In this document: positions 24,601-32,432 of the stretch, piece after piece
How the letters are laid out: every line of letters starts with the position of its first letter
Numbering within the stretch: the first letter of the stretch is position 1
Assembly (NCBI RefSeq): GCF_002251365.1
Contig: NZ_NPJH01000086.1
Location: forward strand, 1-32,533
DNA from: Prevotella sp. P3-122
GTDB taxonomy: Bacteria; Bacteroidota; Bacteroidia; Bacteroidales; Bacteroidaceae
Length of the DNA: 32,533 nt
Direction: 5' to 3'
The notes under the pieces: generated by a model
The model's input: the letters and a program-made list of their open reading frames with translations, nothing else
What the model was told of the DNA's origin: nothing
The model's database searches: none
Position numbers and translations under genes: made by a program

Positions 24601-26182
24601 AGAGATAAACCAACGTATTGCTGACTATAAGGCTATTGCCGACCGCGTAGAGGCTGTGAGGGGATGTATTCGTGCTGATTTGCAAGATGCTTTCTTCCAA
24701 CTTGTGGAATATCCTGTGATGGGGGCCTACCTGATGAATGTTAAGCATCTTCGAGCACGGCAAAGTTTCACAGAGGCAGGCGCAGGACATGGTGTAACAG
24801 CGCTGCAATATGCTGCAGAAGCTACTGACGCATATAATGAGATTCAGGTGCTGACAAAGAAATACAATACGGAGATTGCTGGCGGAAAGTGGAATAAAAT
24901 CATGAGTGCTGCACCACGTGGACAGGCTGCGTTCAGTAAGCCTGCCGTTGCTACTGCTGCAGATGTCAGCCCTGTTGAGGTTGATATTCAGGAAGGTGGA
25001 TACATCACCGTGCCTGCTGCCTCCTACACCAGTTCCAGCATGTCTGTAAGGTGTATTGACGGTCTTGGTATGCAGTCAAAGGCTGTGTGCGTATGGCCTA
25101 TGGATCTTACCAGTTACAGCCGGCCCACTGATGCTCCTTACGTGGAGTATTCATTACCTGTCAAGACTGGTGAGAATACCATAACACTTCACTTCCTGCC
25201 TACATTCCCACTACATGCCGGATGGACGCTGCGATATGCTACTCAGTTTGTTGATACACAGGCATCACCATCGGTTTTCAGCATTGCAACGACTGCAACA
25301 TCCAGTGTGTGGAGCCAGAACGTGCTGCGTGGATGGTCTACAGGAAAGAGCCTTTCCTATGAGGCAACTACCGATGAGATCGTAAAACTGCGGGTTTACC
25401 TTATGGATCCGGGTATTGCTCTGTGTGAAATAGCCATAGAACAGCCTGCTGATGCCACTCTGACCGAGAAGTATATGGTGAATGCAGACTTTGAACTGTC
25501 GGAGAAAGGGGTAGTGAATACTGGTGGCGCTACGGTGAGGGGCGTACCTTATGGATGGAGTACGAACAAGGATTTCCCTGGCAACTCACGTGGCATTAAC
25601 AGTGATGGTGCGAACAAGCATGGCGACAACTCTTGCTGGTTCTATAACAAACCAATGCCAAGTGACTTTGAACTCTATCAGGTTATCAGTAATTTGGAAC
25701 CAGGGCACTATCGTCTCAGTTGTCGTCTGGGGTGTAAATCAGGTTTCCTGGGAACTTTGAGAATGTTTGCAGACCAAAATGTGCAGTATTTTGGCAAGGA
25801 GTCAGACTATGCCACAAGTGTGTTTACCCAGGGAGAACATAACACCTTCGCTGCTCATGCTGGAACATCCGACTATAACACGCTGCAGAATATGTATGTA
25901 GACTTTGATGTTACCAGTGCTTCTGATGTACGTGTTGGTATTCGTACCGGCAATAAGATGGCAAGTGGCGGCACAGACAACTCTGGTGAGACAGGTACCT
26001 TCCGTGTAGATTATTTCCAACTCTATTATCTTGGCAATGTTGAGAATGGAATTAGTTCTCCTGTCTATCAATTGCCTGGTAAAACCATCCCGTACAGCCT
26101 ATCTGGTTATCCGGTAGCAAACCCACAGAATGGTATTTACGTAATAAATGGGCGTAAAGTGGTGATAAATCAGGGAGAGTAA
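21656..26182 (+). CDS. CE12-type acetylesterase / GH115 alpha-glucuronidase fusion, 3' part after the frameshift
   Basis: The frame is open from at least 21581; ATG 21656 is the first plausible restart. In order: the rest of the recurring domain (to ~21925); an SGNH/CE12 esterase with GDST (nt 21950-21961), GHN (22154-22162) and D-x2-H (22475-22486); and GH115 from ~23050 to ~24850 (GTPRGTAYGVFELSRMMGV, FRGIFINDEDWGL, NIMWPAMHP, VTLTWVDDNHGF, YYHISYWGSP). The GH115 C-terminal beta domain follows, then a CBM-like region (25450-26030) and the tail NGIYVINGRK. GH115 removes (4-O-methyl)glucuronic acid from xylan; CE12 removes acetyl groups. The joined gene would be ~1600 residues, but the signal peptide is out of frame. 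Confidence 0.85.
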   Translation: MIKPTKAGAVIISGKASANASQPIVFLTCDKNDPSTIISAKITAWDAATTEWTQEVDADHVYYFFQVAYPGKLTAYRFTLRGIAFDDNPTQKITVYTIGDSTMANKSEGSTERGWGMLLPWFVDASKATVSNHAVNGRSTLSFIKEGRWDTVCSALKEGDFVLIQFGHNDEKTDGSLHTDPQTTFKQYLTRFINDTRSKGATPVLLTPIVRRIFGSDGNIESEHVAYAEAMRELASELSVQLIDMETLSSQYENVAGVEGSRALHEYFPGKEIDNTHLCQFGAYITARCVAEQIAMNNDIGIPVNANPQTLAGAYSSTLDYARHAFSLIYPDETVPNTLSALDAKVRRLRKEARQALVTAEKPADATFAVTNHAFTEGDCWYNAIQATCPMGWKVDKGADYTEMSQTITDMPEGTYEVSVSGAEVNATCEMIDGKLIIRLRGENGWNTQLTDVRLAITEAHETGESVSVIKIVDSKDDGTLTIADNEHIAPIVFDKTDHSVVDIAAKALCGDVKMITNLQPTVGNELTAGTTPIIVGTLGGSIFIDDLAKIGKLDVAAIEGKWEAYTLQVVSNPAEGIEKALVIAGSTPRGTAYGVFELSRMMGVSPWVWWADVRPASRSALYATEGILNVDEPSVRFRGIFINDEDWGLEPWAASNMDTDIKNIGPRTYEKIFELLLRLRANIMWPAMHPCSTAFWKIEENPQLAAQYDIILGSSHCEPMLRNNVGEWTAGSSAYNYATNPSGVQEYWRQRVVESKNQDVMYTLGMRGVHDGAIQGYSGAGNIATGLSEIISFQRSLIHDIVNEDVTQVPQTFIPYKEVLDAYNAGLKVPDDVTLTWVDDNHGFIRQMPTDAEQARSGSNGIYYHISYWGSPQDYLWLSSIGPSQISYELTRGYQQGIQRLWIINVGDIKPAEAELEFCMDLAWDIQAWGPVKAARWSREWAAKTFGNNVADEIGAIKQEYYRLAAAGKPEHVSFVTYTNEEINQRIADYKAIADRVEAVRGCIRADLQDAFFQLVEYPVMGAYLMNVKHLRARQSFTEAGAGHGVTALQYAAEATDAYNEIQVLTKKYNTEIAGGKWNKIMSAAPRGQAAFSKPAVATAADVSPVEVDIQEGGYITVPAASYTSSSMSVRCIDGLGMQSKAVCVWPMDLTSYSRPTDAPYVEYSLPVKTGENTITLHFLPTFPLHAGWTLRYATQFVDTQASPSVFSIATTATSSVWSQNVLRGWSTGKSLSYEATTDEIVKLRVYLMDPGIALCEIAIEQPADATLTEKYMVNADFELSEKGVVNTGGATVRGVPYGWSTNKDFPGNSRGINSDGANKHGDNSCWFYNKPMPSDFELYQVISNLEPGHYRLSCRLGCKSGFLGTLRMFADQNVQYFGKESDYATSVFTQGEHNTFAAHAGTSDYNTLQNMYVDFDVTSASDVRVGIRTGNKMASGGTDNSGETGTFRVDYFQLYYLGNVENGISSPVYQLPGKTIPYSLSGYPVANPQNGIYVINGRKVVINQGE

Positions 26183-26220
26183 GAGTAATCTGCAGGCTAC
26201 CTGTTGTTATAACGCTGTTT

Positions 26221-26307
26221 AAGGACTAAGGGCTAAGGTCTAAGGTTTAGACTATAGCCCTTAGTCCTTAGCCCTTAGTCCTTAGCCCTTAGTCCTTTAT
26301 CCTTTAT
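26221..26307. repeat. Heptamer array with long inverted repeat, downstream of the GH115 gene
   Basis: The plus strand reads ACTAAGG GCTAAGG TCTAAGG, a short spacer, then CCTTAGT/CCTTAGC alternating five times and CCTTTAT twice. The 18-nt left arm 26221-26238 is exactly complementary to both 26266-26283 and 26280-26297. A strong hairpin could form and may end transcription of the operon. The same heptamer recurs at 28372-28459. Confidence 0.85.
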
Positions 26308-26372
26308 ATGAAATTAATATTAAAGAATGCCGTTTTTGGTTTAATATTAATGTCTTTATCATCTTTTTTTCT

Positions 26373-26380
26373 TATCTTTG
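26373..26380 (+). promoter_or_regulatory. -7 box of the GlsB-like gene
   Basis: TATCTTTG fits TAnnTTTG and is followed by GCAC. The -33 box is weak. It gives an ~85-nt leader before ATG 26467. Confidence 0.55.
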
Positions 26381-26392
26381 CACGGGTACGCT

Positions 26393-26438
26393 GCCTATAA
26401 TGGTGGCTGTAGCTTATAGGTAGAGCCTTTTGAAGGCT
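26393..26438 (+). promoter_or_regulatory. Structured leader with possible mini-ORF
   Basis: CCTATAA pairs with TTATAGG across 13 nt (26393-26419). AGCCTT-TTG-AAGGCT (26424-26438) is a tight stem-loop followed by TTTGTTT. Between them ATG 26400 opens a 7-codon frame ending at TAG 26423, directly before the second stem. An attenuator-like role is possible but unproven. Confidence 0.35.
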
Positions 26439-26466
26439 TTTGTTTGAATTTTTATGGATTTAATTT

Positions 26467-26697
26467 ATGATTTGGACAATTGTAATAGGAATAGTCGCAG
26501 GCGCGATAGCTGGCAAGATTATGAAACATAACAACCAGGGCTGCCTTGTCGACCTGCTGCTGGGTATTGTTGGAGGATGGGTCGGAGGCAACGTCCTTGG
26601 GTGGCTTGGAGTGTCGTGGGATGGAACCATCGGGCAGATAGGAACTGCCGTGGTGGGTGCCGTTCTGGTATTATGGATTTGGGCTAAGATAAAATGA
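26467..26697 (+). CDS. GlsB/YeaQ/YmgE family small membrane protein
   Basis: This 76-residue protein has three hydrophobic segments (2-18, 28-46, 54-73). It carries the family's glycine pattern: GIVAGAIAGKIMK, LLLGIVGGWVGGNVLGWLG and IGTAVVGAVLVLWIW. Length and layout match the transglycosylase-associated (PF04226) family, inner-membrane proteins often linked to stress response. Its stop overlaps the ZIP transporter start (ATGA). The function is inferred from the family only. Confidence 0.9.
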   Translation: MIWTIVIGIVAGAIAGKIMKHNNQGCLVDLLLGIVGGWVGGNVLGWLGVSWDGTIGQIGTAVVGAVLVLWIWAKIK

Positions 26698-27467
26698 TAC
26701 AAGCGGCATTGATTCTCGGTCTGGCTATACCCGTTATGGGTACCGTGCTTGGTTCTGCGTGTGTGTTTCTTGTTGGCGACAAGATGCCGGCACGGGCACA
26801 GAAGGCGATGCTTGGCTTCGCATCGGGAGTGATGGTGGCGGCATCGGTATGGTCGCTGCTCATTCCGTCTCTCGACATGAGCGAGGGTAGCGTAGTCCAG
26901 GCTACTGTGGGATTTTTAGCGGGTATGGCATTCCTGCTGCTCATCGACATGCTTATCCCTCACGTCCATGCAGGCGAGGACAAGCCCGAGGGCGTAAGGG
27001 CGCATCTTTCACGCACGACAATGCTCGCTCTTGCCGTCACCATCCACAACTTGCCGGAGGGTATGGCGGTAGGGGTAGTGCTCTATGGAGCCATGACCTC
27101 TGGAATGGATATTCCCGTGGCTGCTGCTCTGGCCATGTCCATCGGTATTGCCATACAGAACATCCCTGAGGGCGCGATAGTGTCCATGCCTATGAGGGCG
27201 GCAGGCAACAGCAGAAAGCGCAGCTTCGCAATAGGGGCCTTGAGCGGACTCGTAGAGCCTGTAGGTGCACTGCTCGTCATTATGCTGGCTTCTGTCATGA
27301 CATCCATGCTTCCTTATGCGCTGGCATTCGCAGCAGGTGCCATGCTCTATGTGGTAGTAGAGGAACTCATACCAGAGGCTTCCGAACATCCGCACAGCAA
27401 TCTAAGCACCATTGGCTTTGCCGCTGGCTTTGTGCTGATGATGGTTCTCGACGTGGTACTCGGTTAA
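26694..27467 (+). CDS. ZIP family metal (zinc/iron) transporter
   Basis: This 257-residue protein has about eight hydrophobic helices and the two ZIP metal-site motifs: HNLPEG (118-123) in TM4 and QNIPEG (155-160) in TM5. A His-containing loop (IPHVHAGEDKPEG, 88-100) lies in the variable loop between TM3 and TM4. The length matches ZupT/GufA-type prokaryotic members, which import Zn2+ and other divalent cations across the inner membrane. It is coupled to the preceding GlsB-like gene through a 4-nt overlap. No zinc-regulator site was seen. Confidence 0.92.
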   Translation: MIQAALILGLAIPVMGTVLGSACVFLVGDKMPARAQKAMLGFASGVMVAASVWSLLIPSLDMSEGSVVQATVGFLAGMAFLLLIDMLIPHVHAGEDKPEGVRAHLSRTTMLALAVTIHNLPEGMAVGVVLYGAMTSGMDIPVAAALAMSIGIAIQNIPEGAIVSMPMRAAGNSRKRSFAIGALSGLVEPVGALLVIMLASVMTSMLPYALAFAAGAMLYVVVEELIPEASEHPHSNLSTIGFAAGFVLMMVLDVVLG

Positions 27468-27528
27468 ATATATATATAATAAGGTGTAATTTATATATCT
27501 CAACTAATAAACGGAAAAAAGAACTTGT

Positions 27529-28362
27529 ATGCGCTTTAGAATACTTGCTGCATTTTTGGCTTTTATGGTTCTCTGGCCATTGTCAACCGTGGCTGATGTC
27601 TGGACGGTAGACAATCTTGAGATGGTTCATCTAAAGGACAGGACTAAATATGTCTGTGACCCTGACGGACTGTTGTCTGTGGCATGCCGTGACTCGGCCG
27701 ACAAGGTGCTCGATTCCCTACGCAGGGGATGCGGCATACAGTCGGTGTTTGTCATCGTCAACAGGGTGAAGAGTGGTGATACCTATAGGCTTGCACAGGA
27801 CTTGGGCAACAAGTATGGCGTGGGCGACAAGAATACACGCCGCGGACTCGTCATAGTGATTGCCGTGAAGGACAAAAGATATACCGTCTCAACGGGACAG
27901 GGACTGGAGGGCGACCTTACAGACGTGGAGTGTGACAGGCTTGCAAGAGCGTATATCATACCGAACATGAAGGCCAATAACTCCGACGGAGCCGTTCTCG
28001 CAACATCGCAGGCTTTGCTCGCAAAGTTCAAGACGGGAAAGTTGCCTCTGCCTAAAGATACGGAAGGCGAGGAGATGACGCAGGGGGACTGGATATCCAT
28101 CATCATATTGCTTATACTGTTCTTTAGCATACCTTTGTTCTTATTCATTCAGTTCGTCCTGCTGCAGATGGGCATTCTCAAGAAACCATGGGTGGACATC
28201 AAGAAGTTAAACAACAATAACCGTAACCGACGCAATGACAGGGATGACTTCCCACCGTTCATATTCATGGGGGGTGGCGGCTCCAGAGGCGGTGGCGGAC
28301 CTATAGGCGGAAGCTTCGGAGGAGGTACGTTCGGCGGAGGTGGCTCAAGCGGGGGCTGGTGA
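27529..28362 (+). CDS. TPM-domain membrane protein (YgcG-like)
   Basis: This 277-residue protein has a signal peptide at ~1-23. The TPM domain at ~35-170 contains GIQSVFVIVNRV, KNTRRGLVIVIAVKDKRY and STGQGLEGDLTD. One TM lies at ~185-210 (ISIIILLILFFSIPLFLFI). An Asn/Arg-rich stretch is followed by a Gly/Ser-rich tail (GGGTFGGGGSSGGW) typical of the family. TPM proteins face the periplasm and are usually paired with LemA, which is the next gene here, after 128 bp of heptamer repeats. They are thought to act in membrane-protein quality control or stress. Confidence 0.88.
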   Translation: MRFRILAAFLAFMVLWPLSTVADVWTVDNLEMVHLKDRTKYVCDPDGLLSVACRDSADKVLDSLRRGCGIQSVFVIVNRVKSGDTYRLAQDLGNKYGVGDKNTRRGLVIVIAVKDKRYTVSTGQGLEGDLTDVECDRLARAYIIPNMKANNSDGAVLATSQALLAKFKTGKLPLPKDTEGEEMTQGDWISIIILLILFFSIPLFLFIQFVLLQMGILKKPWVDIKKLNNNNRNRRNDRDDFPPFIFMGGGGSRGGGGPIGGSFGGGTFGGGGSSGGW

Positions 28363-28371
28363 TAGCAACTC

Positions 28372-28459
28372 CCTTAGTCCTTAGTCCTTCGCCCTTTGAC
28401 CTTCGCCCTTCGCCCTTAGTTCTTCGACCTTTGTCCTTAGTCCTTCGCCCTTAGTCCAT
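28372..28459. repeat. Heptamer array CCTTNGN between the TPM and lemA genes
   Basis: About twelve consecutive 7-nt units (CCTTAGT, CCTTAGT, CCTTCGC, CCTTTGA, CCTTCGC, ... CCTTAGT), ending CCATAG. Positions 5 and 7 vary while CCTT and G are kept. Confidence 0.9.
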
Positions 28460-28490
28460 AGATTATAATAACTCTAAATAAAATTCCAAC

Positions 28491-29072
28491 ATGAAGAAAA
28501 GTACTATTATCATTATCGGTGTTATTGTCATTGCCGTTCTGTGGTGCATCTCTGCATACAACGGTATGGTTACAAAACAGGAGGGTGCCACCACGGCTCT
28601 TGCTGATGTTCAAGCTACCTATCAGAGACGTGCCGACCTGCTGCCAAACTTGACAAAGACTGTCAAGGCGTATGCGGCTCACGAGAAGGAAACTTTCGAT
28701 GCCGTAACCAAGGCAAGGGCTGAGGCTACGCAGATAAAACTTGATGCAGAGAACATGACTCCTGAGAAGTTCGCCGCTTTCCAAAAGGCGCAGGGCAATG
28801 TCGCTTCAGCGCTTGGAAGGCTCATGGCAATAGCTGAGAATTATCCTGAGCTGAAGGCCAACGAGAATTTCCGTGAACTGCAAGTACAGCTCGAGGGCAC
28901 GGAGAACCGCATCAACGAGGCAAGGCAGAAATATAATGCCGCCGTGCAGACTTACAACCAGACAGTAAGGACCATGCCAAATGCACTCGTGGCAGGACTC
29001 TTCGGCTTCGAGAAGATGGAGAAGTTCGAGGCTGCTGCTGGAGCTGAGAAGGCACCCGAACTGGACCTCTGA
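28491..29072 (+). CDS. lemA: LemA family protein
   Basis: This 193-residue protein has an N-terminal membrane anchor at ~5-22 (IIIIGVIVIAVLWCISAY) followed by YNGMV, the usual LemA start. Long helices follow with the conserved RRADLLPNLTKTVKAYAAHE and ARQKYNAAVQTYNQTVRTMP. Length matches the family (~185-200). It forms a membrane-anchored helical bundle on the periplasmic side and is commonly paired with TPM proteins, as here. It is followed by an intrinsic terminator. The biochemical role is not established. Confidence 0.93.
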   Translation: MKKSTIIIIGVIVIAVLWCISAYNGMVTKQEGATTALADVQATYQRRADLLPNLTKTVKAYAAHEKETFDAVTKARAEATQIKLDAENMTPEKFAAFQKAQGNVASALGRLMAIAENYPELKANENFRELQVQLEGTENRINEARQKYNAAVQTYNQTVRTMPNALVAGLFGFEKMEKFEAAAGAEKAPELDL

Positions 29073-29110
29073 AAGGTGAAAGTCTATTGTTTATAGATAC
29101 ATTTTATGGG

Positions 29111-29149
29111 AAGAGTATGCTCCATCAAACTGGTGCATACTCTTTTTGT
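29111..29149 (+). terminator. Intrinsic terminator after lemA
   Basis: AAGAGTATGC (29111-29120) pairs with GCATACTCTT (29135-29144) and a short T-run follows. Confidence 0.8.
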
Positions 29150-29223
29150 TATTGCAAATATTCTCGTATGCACAATAATACAACGTCACGTCCGTTCAAA
29201 TAATAAACAATCTACTGAAACAA

Positions 29224-30540
29224 ATGAAGTGTATAGTTTGGTTATTACTGACATTTATTTTCTCTACAACAGCTTTCGCACAGTCTTTCAGGCAGGAGTT
29301 TGGTGCTCCGCGTAAAAATTTCGCAGAGGTAATGGTTGTCCCCGACCATGCGGATTGCTGCTACATGCTCGGACAGCAATCTTCACTACGCATAATAGCG
29401 CAGCGGGGTGGCGTGCCAGTAGACGGAGTAGTAGTAAGGTATCGGGTAGGACCAGAGATGTTTCTCCCCGAGCATGCAGATTCTACAGTTTTTCGTAATG
29501 GTGAGGCCGTTATAAATATCGGCACTATGGCAGAGCCGGGATTTATGGCGTGCAATTATGAGTTCATACTCGATGGCAAGCGGTATCGCGACTTGCATAA
29601 GGTGGCCTATGAGCCGGAACGTATCAGAACGTTTACTGATATGCCATCCGATTTTGATACTTTCTGGGACAAGACGCTGAAGAAGGTAAGGACGGTTGAC
29701 TTGCAGCCTGAGTACTATGATGTCCCCGAAGCGTCTGATGACAAGATGGAGACGAAGCTCGTGAGGCTGCGTGTTGGTATGGACAAGTGGATATACGGCT
29801 ACCTAACTCGTCCTCTTGACGGCAAACGGCATCCTGTAGTGCTGGTGCCGCCAGGTGCTGGCAGCAACAAGATATTCCCTTCTGATTATTTTCCTAAAAT
29901 GGGGATGATATACATGAAGATTGAGATTCATGGCAACGACCAGCGCCTGCCCGACTCTGTGTATGATGCCGTCCGCAAGCAAAACTGCTCAGGATATACT
30001 GGCAGAGGCATCGCTGCGAGGGAGTCATATTATTATAAAGATGTGTATGTCGGATGTGCGAGGGCGGTCGACTTCCTGTGCTCGCTGCCCGACTGGGATG
30101 GCAAGAACGTTATCGTGACAGGAGGCTCGCAGGGAGGTGCTCTGACTCTTGTCACGGCAGCCTTGAACGATAAGGTAACGATGTGTGCGCCCTTTTATCC
30201 TGCTCTCTGCGACTTGCTGGGGTTCCATCACAATAGGGCAGGGGGATGGCCGAAGTTCTTCTCGAAGTTCTATGGTGATGGAGACCTCGGCGTTCCTGAT
30301 GATAAGGCTGCCGAAACCCTACGCTATTTCGATGTCGTGAACTTTGCCAGGAGCGTAAAAGTCCCAGTGTTCATGAGCTGGGGATATAGCGATGATACTT
30401 GCTCGCCGACCTCCGTGTGGGCGGCATGGAATGAGATCTCGGCTTCCAAAGTTAAGGATGTCACCCCCACCAGCGGACATTGGAGGTTCGCAAGCAGCCA
30501 GGAGAAATGTGCAGCATGGATGTTGGGACTGCTGAAGTGA
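29224..30540 (+). CDS. Secreted acetylxylan esterase, CE7/AXE1 family
   Basis: This 438-residue protein has a signal peptide at ~1-19 (cleavage near FAQ-SF). An N-terminal beta domain spans ~30-130. The AXE1 alpha/beta-hydrolase follows, with IRTFTDMPSDFDTFWDKTL (134-152), RGIAARESYYYKDVYVG, nucleophile GGSQGG (S302), acid D390/D391 in SWGYSDDTC and H419 in SGHWRF. CE7 enzymes deacetylate xylo-oligosaccharides. The extra N-terminal domain makes it longer than the ~320-residue Bacillus/Thermotoga type. It is followed after 28 nt by the GH28 gene, so the two are probably co-transcribed. A second copy of deacetylation capacity lies in the GH115 fusion. Confidence 0.88.
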   Translation: MKCIVWLLLTFIFSTTAFAQSFRQEFGAPRKNFAEVMVVPDHADCCYMLGQQSSLRIIAQRGGVPVDGVVVRYRVGPEMFLPEHADSTVFRNGEAVINIGTMAEPGFMACNYEFILDGKRYRDLHKVAYEPERIRTFTDMPSDFDTFWDKTLKKVRTVDLQPEYYDVPEASDDKMETKLVRLRVGMDKWIYGYLTRPLDGKRHPVVLVPPGAGSNKIFPSDYFPKMGMIYMKIEIHGNDQRLPDSVYDAVRKQNCSGYTGRGIAARESYYYKDVYVGCARAVDFLCSLPDWDGKNVIVTGGSQGGALTLVTAALNDKVTMCAPFYPALCDLLGFHHNRAGGWPKFFSKFYGDGDLGVPDDKAAETLRYFDVVNFARSVKVPVFMSWGYSDDTCSPTSVWAAWNEISASKVKDVTPTSGHWRFASSQEKCAAWMLGLLK

Positions 30541-30568
30541 TGATAACTTTGAACATAAGATAAATATA

Positions 30569-31957
30569 ATGAGAAATTTATTATTCACAAGCCTCATTGC
30601 CCTGGCCGGGATGGTTTCTACCATAGCTTATGCCGATGGCGATAAGACTCCGCAGTATATACTGCACGAAGTGAAAGCTCCTTTCGACATGGAGCCTGTA
30701 AAGGAATACGTATTTCCGGACAGGAAATTCCCCATCAACAAGTATGGGGCCAAACCTGGAGGCACGTTCGACAATACTAAGGCCATAGCCAAGGCTATCG
30801 ACAAATGCAATAAGGCTGGTGGTGGAGTCGTAGTGGTGCCCGCAGGAGTGTGGTTCACAGGTCCCATCCACCTGAAGAGCAATGTCAACCTTCGTCTTGA
30901 GGAAGGCGCCGTAGTAGAATTTTCTGACAACAGTAAAGATTACCTGCCTGCCGTACAGACATCATGGGAGGGATTGGAGTGTTTCAACTACTCTCCTTTG
31001 GTATATGCTTTCGGCTGCAACAACATCGCAATAACAGGCAAGGGAAAACTCCAGCCGCGCATCAAAGGATGGACACCTTGGTTCAAGCGCCCGAAGGAGC
31101 ATCTCGAGGCTTCAAAGCAACTATACACATGGGGCTCTACAGATGTGCCGGTGGAGCAACGCCAGATGGCGGTAGGCGAGAATAACATGAGACCTCATCT
31201 CGTACACTTTAACAGATGCTCGAATATCCTGCTCGACGGCTTTAGCATCAATGGCGCACCATTCTGGACAATACATCTCTTTCTGTGCAATGGGGGGATA
31301 GCGCGCAACCTCAATGTCTATGCGCACAACCATAACAACGACGGCATAGACCTTGAAATGACAAAGAACGTGCTCGTTGAGAATTGTCAGTTCGACCAGG
31401 GCGACGATGCTGTAGTCATTAAGTCGGGACGTAACAGGGACGCATGGCGCGTGGGACAGCCTACAGAAAACGTTGTGGTGCGCAATTGCAAGATAGTAAA
31501 AGGACATTGCCTGCTTGGCATCGGAAGCGAGATGAGTGGAGGCGTAAGGAATATATTGATGGAAAACTGCGAGGCTACCGACAGCGTCTTCAGAATGATG
31601 TATCTTAAAACCAATCATCGGCGCGGTGGCTTCATCCACCATGTCTATATGCGAAACTGTCATGGAACATGCGCAGGACGCCTCTTCGAGATTGATACCG
31701 ATGTACTCTATCAGTGGAAAGACCTCGTGCCCACTTACGAGACACGCATAACAGATATCCATGACATCTTCATGGAAAATTGTAACATCAAGAGAACGGA
31801 TGCAATATACGAGATAAAGGGCGATGCACGTAAGCCTATACGTGACATTTACTTGCGTAATATAAATGTCGGTACTGTCCATAAGTTCATCAACAAGTCA
31901 TCAAATACATTCAATGTGGTGTCTGAAAACATGCACTACGACAATACCGCTTTTTAG
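30569..31957 (+). CDS. Secreted glycoside hydrolase family 28 (polygalacturonase-like)
   Basis: This 462-residue protein has a signal peptide at ~1-22. Residues ~55-110 show the usual entry to the right-handed beta-helix (INKYGAKPGGTFDNTKAIAK, GGVVVVPAGVWFTGPIHLKS). Catalytic-site motifs are NNDGID (256-261), GDD (278-280) and GH (312-313) in GHCLLGIGSEMSGGVRN. GH28 enzymes hydrolyse galacturonic-acid linkages in pectin or rhamnogalacturonan; the exact linkage cannot be read from the sequence. It sits 28 nt behind the CE7 esterase and may form a two-gene operon with it. No lipobox was seen. Confidence 0.9.
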   Translation: MRNLLFTSLIALAGMVSTIAYADGDKTPQYILHEVKAPFDMEPVKEYVFPDRKFPINKYGAKPGGTFDNTKAIAKAIDKCNKAGGGVVVVPAGVWFTGPIHLKSNVNLRLEEGAVVEFSDNSKDYLPAVQTSWEGLECFNYSPLVYAFGCNNIAITGKGKLQPRIKGWTPWFKRPKEHLEASKQLYTWGSTDVPVEQRQMAVGENNMRPHLVHFNRCSNILLDGFSINGAPFWTIHLFLCNGGIARNLNVYAHNHNNDGIDLEMTKNVLVENCQFDQGDDAVVIKSGRNRDAWRVGQPTENVVVRNCKIVKGHCLLGIGSEMSGGVRNILMENCEATDSVFRMMYLKTNHRRGGFIHHVYMRNCHGTCAGRLFEIDTDVLYQWKDLVPTYETRITDIHDIFMENCNIKRTDAIYEIKGDARKPIRDIYLRNINVGTVHKFINKSSNTFNVVSENMHYDNTAF

Positions 31958-32140
31958 ATATTAACATAGGATGCGTGTATCGGTAATACCCTTAAAACAT
32001 ACGAGGGTGTGACAATTACTACATATTTTGGAAGAACCATATATAATAATGTATAGCCTCCCATCCTTCCGTTTTTTCGGTTGATTTAAGTCAAGAGAGC
32101 GTGAAAATATGCGTTTTTCTTAAAAAAGTTCGTGGAAAAG
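31958..32140. other. Intergenic stretch before the rRNA promoter
   Basis: I see no gene here. It includes a small CCG-T6-CGG hairpin near 32070 and, at its right end, the first of two TTCGTGGAAAAG copies (32129-32140). Confidence 0.5.
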
Positions 32141-32172
32141 TTTGGCTGTTTCGTGGAAAAGCAGTACTTTTG
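32141..32172 (+). promoter_or_regulatory. rRNA operon promoter
   Basis: TTTG (32141-32144), a 20-nt spacer and TACTTTTG (32165-32172) match the Bacteroidota consensus. TTCGTGGAAAAG occurs just upstream (32129-32140) and again inside the spacer (32150-32161). Confidence 0.85.
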
Positions 32173-32432
32173 CATCCGCTTTCGAGAACACCGCCGCTTG
32201 CGGCAGTTCTGTGAGAAGTAAGAAAGAGTTCTTTGAAAAGATTACATAGACAGAGAAGTAGTACAAGAAGCGAGTGCCGCGTCTTTCCGATTTTATTGGG
32301 AAGTATGAGGTACTTGGGTAAACGAACCGTTCTATTCTTTAGAGATTAGATTAAGACAGGTGTAAATCAAGGAGCATCCGGCTTGGGACAAGACAATTCG
32401 GCCGTATTTATATGCGGTCAAGATGATATTTT
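32173..32432 (+). promoter_or_regulatory. 16S rRNA leader with boxA-like element
   Basis: The ~260-nt leader contains AGTTCTTTGAAAAG (32227-32240). It resembles the boxA antitermination element found before rRNA genes in this phylum. A GC-rich hairpin (GCCG-CTTG-CGGC) lies at 32193-32204. Confidence 0.6.

Noticed and set aside
23507..24808. 433-codon minus frame
   Set aside because: It is the antisense shadow of the GH115 domain, whose motifs are clear on the plus strand.
26221..28459. CRISPR array
   Set aside because: The repeat unit is only 7 nt and tandem, there are no unique spacers, and no cas genes are nearby.
31121..31882. 253-codon minus frame
   Set aside because: It is antisense to the GH28 catalytic region.
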